DNA of 9,765 bases. Origin: Chloroflexota bacterium. GTDB taxonomy: Archaea; Iainarchaeota; Iainarchaeia; Iainarchaeales; GCA-2688035. Of this stretch, positions 5,421 to 9,765 are shown piece after piece. Within the stretch, counting starts at the first letter, position 1, and the number at the start of each line of letters is the position of its first letter. Location: NCBI GenBank assembly GCA_030634785.1, contig DAOWAC010000023.1:1-9765 (forward strand), in the 5' to 3' direction. Under the pieces are notes generated by a model that had not been told where the DNA came from, did not search any database, and saw only the letters and a program-made list of their open reading frames with translations. A program made the position numbers and the translations under genes.

Positions 5421-6122
5421 ATGGCTGAAATTAAAGCAATATTTTTTGATTTGTATAATACCCTTGTAAAAAGCGGCGACCCAGAAGCCCACATAATTAA
5501 GGAATTTGGTTTGAAAATGTCTTACTTGGAAGTCGGATTAATTTACTGTGGAAAGACAAAGAATGGTTCAATAAGCGAATTTTCAAAAGATATTATAGGC
5601 AAACTTGGAATAAATGCAAGCGAGGAAAACCTGCAAAAAATGAAAAAAATAATTGCAAACGAATTAACAATTGTAAAACCATTTACTGACGCAGAACCAG
5701 CTTTGAGAACTTTGAAGAAACAAGGATACAAATTGGGTCTTATTTCAAACAGCTGGGGTCTTGGCACTGAAAAAGTTAAAAAAACAAGCAAGATTTTGGA
5801 TTTGTTTGACGCAATGGTTTTCAGCCACAAAACAGGAAAATTTAAACCAAACCAGGGAATTTTTAGAGAATGTTGCAGAAGGCTTAAGATAAAACCATGG
5901 CAGGCAATAATGGTTGGAGATTCTACCAGAAGTGATGTAATTGGAGCTGCAAGGCTTGGAATGAGAGGAATTCTATTAAACAGAACAGGACAAAGGGTTG
6001 AAAATTTTGGAAAGGTTCCGCAGATTTCTGGACTAAAAGAAGTAGGAAAAGCAATTGAGCAAGCAAAAAGAACAGAGCCACTGCAGGTTGGAAGACCAAG
6101 AATAGACAAAAAAGAAACCTAA
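5421..6122 (+). CDS. HAD-superfamily hydrolase
   Basis: A soluble 233-residue phosphohydrolase-type protein. HAD motif I is FFDLYNTL, with nucleophile D10 but Tyr12 in place of the usual second acid. Motif II is LISNS (Ser109), motif III is K142 in GKFKPNQGIF, and motif IV is VGDSTRSD (166-172) with D167 and D172. The helical insertion between residues 15 and 85 is a C1-type cap. DxYxT at motif I occurs in haloacid dehalogenases and in some uncharacterised HADs. A phosphatase normally uses the second Asp as acid/base, so the reaction cannot be assigned. The tail after 215 is charged and looks disordered. The start has a Shine-Dalgarno-like GAGGA at 5409-5413, seven nt before the ATG, making this the one gene here with a good ribosome site; its TATA element is less clear. 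It converges on the TrmB-like gene, 37 nt apart. Confidence 0.88.
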   Translation: MAEIKAIFFDLYNTLVKSGDPEAHIIKEFGLKMSYLEVGLIYCGKTKNGSISEFSKDIIGKLGINASEENLQKMKKIIANELTIVKPFTDAEPALRTLKKQGYKLGLISNSWGLGTEKVKKTSKILDLFDAMVFSHKTGKFKPNQGIFRECCRRLKIKPWQAIMVGDSTRSDVIGAARLGMRGILLNRTGQRVENFGKVPQISGLKEVGKAIEQAKRTEPLQVGRPRIDKKET

Positions 6123-6159
6123 GAAAAAGAAAACAGATGTTCATCGAGAAAGAAGAAGA

Positions 6160-7320
6160 CTATAACGGTTTTGCAATACCCCACAAAAAGTCAAAGTATT
6201 TTCTGAATGCATTGTACAATTCTTTGTCTTTGAGAATGAATGTTTTCGGTTTTACTGTCCAAATTTGTATCACAGTATAATCTGCAAAAAGAGATATTGA
6301 AGCAGGATTTGAAAACATTTTTGGAAGAACTCTGACCTCTGACAAGCCGCTTTCAGTACGAAGTTTAACCAAATCCTTCATTTCCTCACTGTAAGTAATT
6401 TTGAGTTTAATACCTTTTTCAAAACGTCTTCTGTGCAACTCTTGCAAAATCTTTTCAGATTTTGGAGGAGGTCTTGCAGAATTTAAAACAAACCAGGTTT
6501 GTCCCTTTTTCAAAGAAGCTAAACCAAGCTCAAGATAATACTTTACTCCTTCTTCACCCTCAATAAAAGCCCATCTCTTGTTCCACAAACCATCAAAATA
6601 CTGGCGAAACGATTCAGAAATCTTTTCGTTTTTGATAAGAATAGAAACAGGCTTTTCAGATTGTACACCAAGCTGCACAAATTTTTGACCCACCACAAAC
6701 CACGAAGGAGAAACAAATTCAGGACTTAAAAACTTGGCTTTGGTTAAAGGTAAGGAATTACTTTCCTTAATAAATTTTTCAGGAGCCGTCCTGTCAAAAA
6801 GCATCCTTGAACTTATACCCTTTTTAATTCGAGCCTTGTCGCCCTGTGCCCAAAAGCCTTTCAAGCCAGCTTGGCTTTCTTTTGACGCCCCAAAAATATT
6901 TACTTGATCACCTTTTTCAAGTTCGCCCATAAGCTTGGTTCTTGCAGTCTTAATTCCCTCCACACCCTCAAAAACTTCAACGCTTTGTTCACCCTCAAAC
7001 GCACCTTTCTTTTTCTTAAGTTCCGGGATAAGCTTTTCAAGTGCCTTTTTCTCCAAAGCAATTTTTTTCTCACGAGATTCTAAAAAATCAAGAATTCTCT
7101 CAGGGTCAGCTGCCTGAAAAAACTTTGTGCGATTCTTGATAACATGACTTACAAGACCCTTTTTTGCAAGCCTTTCAAGAACCTTGTAAACCTTGGAAGC
7201 AGAAACACCACTTTCACGCACAATAGGACCAGTAGTGGTTAAACCAAGAGAAAGAAGAGAAGTGTAAACCTTTACTTCACCAGTAGTTAAGCCAATTTCC
7301 TCCAAAATATGCAAATCCAT
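6160..7320 (-). CDS. TrmB-family transcriptional regulator with tandem effector domains
   Basis: 386 residues from the ATG at 7318-7320; a TTG at 7335 would add five residues and is less likely. Residues 5-72 are the TrmB winged helix (LTTGEVKVYTSLLSLG, then ESGVSASKVYKVLERLAKKGLV, then a wing to FFQA). Residues 80-106 form a charged coiled coil for dimerisation (ESREKKIALEKKALEKL). The rest is two copies of one effector-type domain: 113-247 and 254-383. They share an opening EG-x-EG-[I/V]-K with L..L.KG about 15 residues later, and an ending SFRQYFDGLWNKRW versus AFRKYFDFLWGIAKP. TrmB-family proteins commonly bind sugars and act on transport or sugar metabolism genes; the ligand here is unknown. 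The gene is divergent from a small membrane protein, with a GC-rich palindrome between the two promoters. It ends in TAG. Confidence 0.88.
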   Translation of the reverse strand: MDLHILEEIGLTTGEVKVYTSLLSLGLTTTGPIVRESGVSASKVYKVLERLAKKGLVSHVIKNRTKFFQAADPERILDFLESREKKIALEKKALEKLIPELKKKKGAFEGEQSVEVFEGVEGIKTARTKLMGELEKGDQVNIFGASKESQAGLKGFWAQGDKARIKKGISSRMLFDRTAPEKFIKESNSLPLTKAKFLSPEFVSPSWFVVGQKFVQLGVQSEKPVSILIKNEKISESFRQYFDGLWNKRWAFIEGEEGVKYYLELGLASLKKGQTWFVLNSARPPPKSEKILQELHRRRFEKGIKLKITYSEEMKDLVKLRTESGLSEVRVLPKMFSNPASISLFADYTVIQIWTVKPKTFILKDKELYNAFRKYFDFLWGIAKPL

Positions 7321-7345
7321 AAAGAAACAATACAAGAAAGATTTT

Positions 7346-7355
7346 TTAACTATAA
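7346..7355 (-). promoter_or_regulatory. TATA-like element of the TrmB-like gene
   Basis: Minus-strand reading TTATAGTTAA, centred about 30 nt before the ATG at 7320. It directly abuts the CCCCCTAGGGGG palindrome on its upstream side, where the B-recognition element would lie. Confidence 0.45.
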
Positions 7356-7367
7356 CCCCCTAGGGGG
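7356..7367. promoter_or_regulatory. GC-rich palindrome CCCCCTAGGGGG between divergent promoters
   Basis: A perfect 12-nt palindrome, ten of its bases G or C, in an otherwise very AT-rich intergenic region. It lies between the TATA-like element of the TrmB-like gene (7346-7355) and that of the membrane-protein gene (7376-7385). This is where an autoregulating TrmB-family protein would be expected to bind. The match to an operator is by position and symmetry only; it does not resemble the published Thermococcales glycolytic motif. Confidence 0.6.
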
Positions 7368-7375
7368 AAAATAAT

Positions 7376-7385
7376 CTATATATAG
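7376..7385 (+). promoter_or_regulatory. TATA box of the small membrane-protein gene
   Basis: CTATATATAG, itself palindromic, is centred about 26 nt before the ATG at 7406, which implies a leaderless transcript. Confidence 0.6.
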
Positions 7386-7405
7386 CCTGGCTTTGCGTTT
7401 ATTTT

Positions 7406-7747
7406 ATGACACTTGAAATAGCACTACAGGCAATGCAGTTTAACATTCCATGGCTTGTTGGAGTTATAATAGCTAATCCAATAAACCTGTTTATACTTGC
7501 AGCGCTTTTTATATTTGCTTTCAAAGGCAGAGGAATTAAAGGATTTGTTAAATTTGTAATTCTTTTTATTTCAGTTTCTGCTTTAATGGAGATGTTTGGT
7601 TTTCCTTTTCTTGCAACATCAATTCCGATTGTGTATATAGGAATATCCGTTTTTTTGGATTCTTTTCCAAAAGAAAGCTTTGTCAAAAGAAACCTTTTGA
7701 AAATTAATCTGGCAATGCTTTTCGGAGCGGGATTTCTATTAGCATAA
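7406..7747 (+). CDS. Small integral membrane protein, function unknown
   Basis: 113 residues, mostly hydrophobic. Likely membrane segments are at about 15-39, 46-62, 68-85 and 97-113, separated by short basic loops (FKGRGIKGFVK at 39-49, KESFVKRNLLK at 89-99) that should be cytoplasmic. No motif is recognised. Upstream it shares a short divergent promoter region, with a striking palindrome, with the TrmB-like regulator, so it is a plausible regulatory target. It ends in TAA and converges on the two-TM gene, 24 nt apart. The first 12 residues (MTLEIALQAMQF) are amphipathic and not a signal peptide. Confidence 0.7.
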   Translation: MTLEIALQAMQFNIPWLVGVIIANPINLFILAALFIFAFKGRGIKGFVKFVILFISVSALMEMFGFPFLATSIPIVYIGISVFLDSFPKESFVKRNLLKINLAMLFGAGFLLA

Positions 7748-7771
7748 AACTGACTGCACATGTCTGTTGCT

Positions 7772-8194
7772 TTATTTCTTTTTAGAATCTTTTTCTTTGG
7801 GCAAAACCTTGTCAAGTACTTCTTTTTCAATAACTTCTGCTGTTTCGCAAACTTCGCAATCTTCAGCATTAGGGTCTTCTGGCATAGGCTCTTCAGCGAG
7901 TGGTTCTTCATCCAAAGGAACTTCATCCAAAGACTCTTTGTCCAAAGACTCTTCTGGCAAAGATTCTTCACCAACAGAAGCTTTAGCCTTACCTTGCAAT
8001 GCAAGCTGTTTTTTGTAATTGAGATAAAAGTAAAGTGCAAGAACTACAATTGCTGAAGAAATTACAATAGTGTCAAAACCAGGCCGCCACTTTAAGACAA
8101 GAAAAATATATGCAAGAATGAATAAAGGAATGCCTACAAAAAGAATAATCATTCCTGCGAACTTTTTTTGTGGAGTTGTTTTGAATTTTCTCAT
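7772..8194 (-). CDS. Two-TM protein with acidic pentapeptide-repeat tail and CxxC
   Basis: 140 residues. After a basic N-terminus (MRKFKTTPQKKF) come two membrane segments, about 12-34 and 41-59, with a short WRPGFD turn; both ends should be cytoplasmic. Residues 76-110 are seven pentapeptides of the form E-E-[S/P]-L-[D/P/A] (EESLP, EESLD, KESLD, EVPLD, EEPLA, EEPMP, EDPNA), a very acidic and presumably extended tail. A C113-E-V-C116 pair follows, then a Lys/Glu-rich end. The repeats are 15-bp tandem units in the DNA. I do not recognise the family. The acidic tail could bind metal or a basic partner, but nothing shows this. The ATG at 8192-8194 is about 29 nt from a TATA-like element. Confidence 0.75.
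   Translation of the reverse strand: MRKFKTTPQKKFAGMIILFVGIPLFILAYIFLVLKWRPGFDTIVISSAIVVLALYFYLNYKKQLALQGKAKASVGEESLPEESLDKESLDEVPLDEEPLAEEPMPEDPNAEDCEVCETAEVIEKEVLDKVLPKEKDSKKK
7865..7969 (-). repeat. Seven tandem 15-bp coding repeats
   Basis: Units such as TCATCCAAAGGAACT, TCATCCAAAGACTCT and TTGTCCAAAGACTCT (plus-strand reading) encode the acidic pentapeptides of the two-TM protein. The central units are most alike, as expected after expansion by slippage or unequal exchange; the edge units have drifted. Confidence 0.65.
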
Positions 8195-8216
8195 TGCAAG
8201 AATAAAGGTCTGAAAT

Positions 8217-8227
8217 CTTATTTATTC
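8217..8227 (-). promoter_or_regulatory. TATA-like element of the two-TM acidic-tail protein gene
   Basis: Plus-strand CTTATTTATTC, read on the minus strand as GAATAAATAAG, centred about 28 nt before the ATG at 8194. Confidence 0.4.
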
Positions 8228-8260
8228 TTTCCTATTTTGTTTTGGTTTTGAATTAGAAAG

Positions 8261-8270
8261 CTTATTAAAG
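8261..8270 (+). promoter_or_regulatory. TATA-like element of PEP synthase
   Basis: CTTATTAAAG is centred about 27 nt before the ATG at 8293. There is no CCCCCTAGGGGG-like site nearby that would tie this gene to the TrmB-like regulator. Confidence 0.45.
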
Positions 8271-8292
8271 AAAAACGCAGTTTTGTAATAGG

Positions 8293-9315
8293 ATGAACGA
8301 TTATGGCATGGAAGCACCTGGAATACTCTGGTTTAGAGAAATCAGAATAAAGGACATTCCAAGTGTTGGAGGAAAAGGGGCTTCTTTAGGAGAAATGGCA
8401 AACTACAATTTTCCAATACCACCAGGCTTTGTTGTAACAGCCCAGGCATACTTTAGATATATTGAAGAAACAGGAATAAAAGAAAAAATTGTAAGTAAAA
8501 TTGATGCAATTGATGTTGAAAACACTAAAGATCTTGCAAGCGTAAGTGAAGAAGTAAGAAACATTATTCTTGCAACTCCAATGTCTGAAACTCTTTCAAA
8601 CGAAATCAAAAGGGCTTATGGAAAACTTGGAGAAAAAAAAATTGCCTGGCTTACAAGCAGTGAAGCCGAATTTGTTGCAGTAAGAAGCAGTGCAACAGCA
8701 GAAGATTTGCCAGAAGCAAGCTTTGCAGGACAACAGGAAACATACCTCAATGTAAAAGGAAAAAACGAATTAGTAAAAAGCGTACAAAAATGCTGGGCTT
8801 CTCTTTTTACTGCAAGAGCAGTTTATTACAGAAAAAAACAGGGTTTTTCCACAGAAAATGTCGGAATTGCAGTTGTTGTTCAAAAAATGATTAATGGACA
8901 AACCTCTGGAATAATGTTTACTGCAGAACCAACAGGAGACGAAACAAAAATAGTAATAGAAGCAGGGTTTGGATTAGGAGAAGCAATTGTTTCAGGAAGC
9001 GTTACACCTGACACATACACAGTTGACAAAGGAACATTTAAAATTCTTGACAAAAAAATTCACAGCCAAACATTCAAAATCGTAAGACAAGGCAAAGACA
9101 ATGTCAAAGAAAAACTTCCTACAGCTGTTGCAAAAAAACAAAAAATTGATGATAAAACAATTATACAGATTGCAAAAGTAGGAAAACAGATTGAAAATCA
9201 TTACAAAAAACCAGAAGATATAGAATGGGCAATTGAAAACAATGAACTTTTTATTGTACAAAGCAGACCAATAACAACACTTGGATTGAAAACAGGAGTT
9301 AGTAGCGAGAAATGA
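8293..9315 (+). CDS. ppsA: Phosphoenolpyruvate synthase, N-terminal ATP-binding part, ending at an in-frame TGA
   Basis: PEP synthase converts pyruvate + ATP + water to PEP + AMP + phosphate, the entry to gluconeogenesis. These 340 residues are the complete ATP-grasp-like N-terminal domain: ILWFREI (11-17), VGGKGASLGEM (25-35), VRSSATAEDLPEASFAGQ (130-147), VVVQKMI...SGIMFTAEP (195-213), EAGFGLGEAIVSGSVTPDTY (from 223), and the domain-closing DIEWAIENNELF...VQSRPITT (309-329). Every expected block is present with no damage. The frame then stops at TGA (9313-9315), 11 residues into the linker that normally joins the phosphohistidine domain, and resumes in the same frame straight after. Without that TGA this would be an ordinary single-chain enzyme. 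It may be a recoded or read-through stop, a genuine split gene, a recent nonsense mutation or a base error. Confidence 0.92.
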   Translation: MNDYGMEAPGILWFREIRIKDIPSVGGKGASLGEMANYNFPIPPGFVVTAQAYFRYIEETGIKEKIVSKIDAIDVENTKDLASVSEEVRNIILATPMSETLSNEIKRAYGKLGEKKIAWLTSSEAEFVAVRSSATAEDLPEASFAGQQETYLNVKGKNELVKSVQKCWASLFTARAVYYRKKQGFSTENVGIAVVVQKMINGQTSGIMFTAEPTGDETKIVIEAGFGLGEAIVSGSVTPDTYTVDKGTFKILDKKIHSQTFKIVRQGKDNVKEKLPTAVAKKQKIDDKTIIQIAKVGKQIENHYKKPEDIEWAIENNELFIVQSRPITTLGLKTGVSSEK

Positions 9316-9765
9316 AAAAAACAGCTTGAAGCATTAAAGAGTAAGATAGTATTGGAAGGATTAGCTGCTTCGCCAGGAATTGCTCCAGGAAAAGTAAAGG
9401 TTGTAAGAAATGTTGCACAAATTTCAAAAGTTGAAAAAGGAGACATTCTTGTTGCACAAATGACAAATCCTGACTGGGTTCCGGTAATGAAAAAAAGCAG
9501 TGGCATAATAACAAACGAAGGTGGAGTAACCTGCCATGCTGCAATTGTAAGCAGAGAACTTGGAATTCCATGTGTTGTAGGAACAGAAAAGGCAATGGAA
9601 ATTTTAGAAGATGGAGACGAGGTAACCATAAACGGCTATGATGGCCTTGTATACAAGGGAGAGGTTGAAATTGAAAAACCAGAAGAAGTAAAAATTAAAG
9701 TTGTAAAGCTTACTGACATTGAACCAGTCGAAGATGTCATAGAAAAAGAAGTAAAAGAAGGAGTA
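9316..9765 (+). CDS. ppsA: Phosphoenolpyruvate synthase, phosphohistidine domain onward (3' truncated by window)
   Basis: The same reading frame continues for 150 codons after the TGA without another stop. It encodes the rest of the linker (KKQLEALKSKIV), then the swivelling phosphohistidine domain: LEGLAASPGIAPGKVKVV, ILVAQMTNPDWVPVM, and the active-site block GGVTCHAAIVSRELGIP with the phosphorylated His codon at 9535-9537, then VVGTEKA and DEVTINGYDG. The PEP/pyruvate-binding TIM barrel lies beyond the window. The purity of this sequence shows it is under selection, so this is no old pseudogene. If it is a separate protein, the first usable start is a TTG at 9352, precisely at the domain edge, but it has no ribosome site; the first ATG is too far inside the domain. 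The ATG overlapping the stop (9312) is in another frame and gives only five codons. Confidence 0.85.

Noticed and set aside
5543..6109. 188-codon minus-strand open frame
   Set aside because: It is the antisense of the HAD gene, whose motifs are all intact on the plus strand.
7399..8040. 213-codon minus-strand open frame
   Set aside because: It overlaps two better-supported genes in other frames and is a Lys/Leu/Ser-rich low-complexity translation partly created by the 15-bp repeats.
9311..9330. Programmed frameshift at the A-run after the TGA (TGAAAAAAAC)
   Set aside because: The run lies after the stop and the frame is the same before and after it, so a shift is neither needed nor helpful.
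9312..9330. ATGA stop-start overlap as evidence of a coupled second gene
   Set aside because: The ATG at 9312 is in a different frame and yields only MKKTA before a stop, so it cannot express the C-terminal part.
9313..9400. Selenocysteine insertion at the TGA
   Set aside because: The position is in a non-catalytic linker, no SECIS-like hairpin is evident and PEP synthase is not a known selenoprotein.
9201..9629. 142-codon minus-strand open frame spanning the PEP synthase TGA
   Set aside because: The plus-strand frame carries clear PEP synthase motifs on both sides; this is antisense shadow and does not explain the stop.

Overview
The window looks like chromosomal DNA from an archaeon, most probably a small-genome (DPANN-type) lineage. 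The evidence is a pair of genes for archaeal inositol ether-lipid synthesis, a TrmB-family regulator, a PadR-like regulator, a ThiI/THUMP-family protein and a PEP synthase. In addition, almost every gene has an AT-rich TATA-like element centred about 25-30 nt before its start codon, which suggests largely leaderless transcripts. The DNA is AT-rich, genes are densely packed and alternate between strands, and there is no sign of a phage, IS element, integrase or CRISPR array. The lineage is an inference; no rRNA or other marker gene is present to settle it.

Layout. 1-191: the end of an unidentified gene with a basic tail. 202-522 (-): a small PadR-like winged-helix regulator, divergent from 633-1742 (+), myo-inositol-1-phosphate synthase. 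The space between them holds two near-identical 16-nt palindromes, one on each TATA box. 1852-2448 (+): a CDP-alcohol phosphotransferase, very likely archaetidylinositol-phosphate synthase, which would use the product of the previous gene. 2463-3098 (-): a Cys-rich, Gln/Asn-rich lipoprotein. 3126-4037 (-): a ThiI-like protein whose PP-loop has been lost. 4160-4230 (+): tRNA-Cys(GCA), preceded by three copies of TTTTCTTTTG. 4271-4708 (+): a second Cys-containing lipoprotein. 4776-5294 (+): a four-TM protein. 5421-6122 (+): a HAD-superfamily hydrolase. 6160-7320 (-): a TrmB-like regulator with two tandem effector domains, divergent from 7406-7747 (+), a small membrane protein; a CCCCCTAGGGGG palindrome lies between their promoters. 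7772-8194 (-): a two-TM protein with a tail of acidic pentapeptide repeats. 8293 to the window end (+): phosphoenolpyruvate synthase, interrupted at 9313-9315 by an in-frame TGA.

How the genes fit together. Inositol-1-phosphate synthase (from glucose 6-phosphate) and the CDP-alcohol phosphotransferase form a two-step route to inositol ether lipids, possibly under the adjacent PadR-like protein. PEP synthase is the entry step of gluconeogenesis, and TrmB-family proteins commonly sense sugars, but no operator for the TrmB-like protein is seen at the PEP synthase promoter. The most notable points are the in-frame TGA in PEP synthase (in a window where no other gene ends in TGA), the degenerate ThiI, the duplicated-effector TrmB and the two sets of promoter palindromes. 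I do not see a convincing new multi-gene system here.
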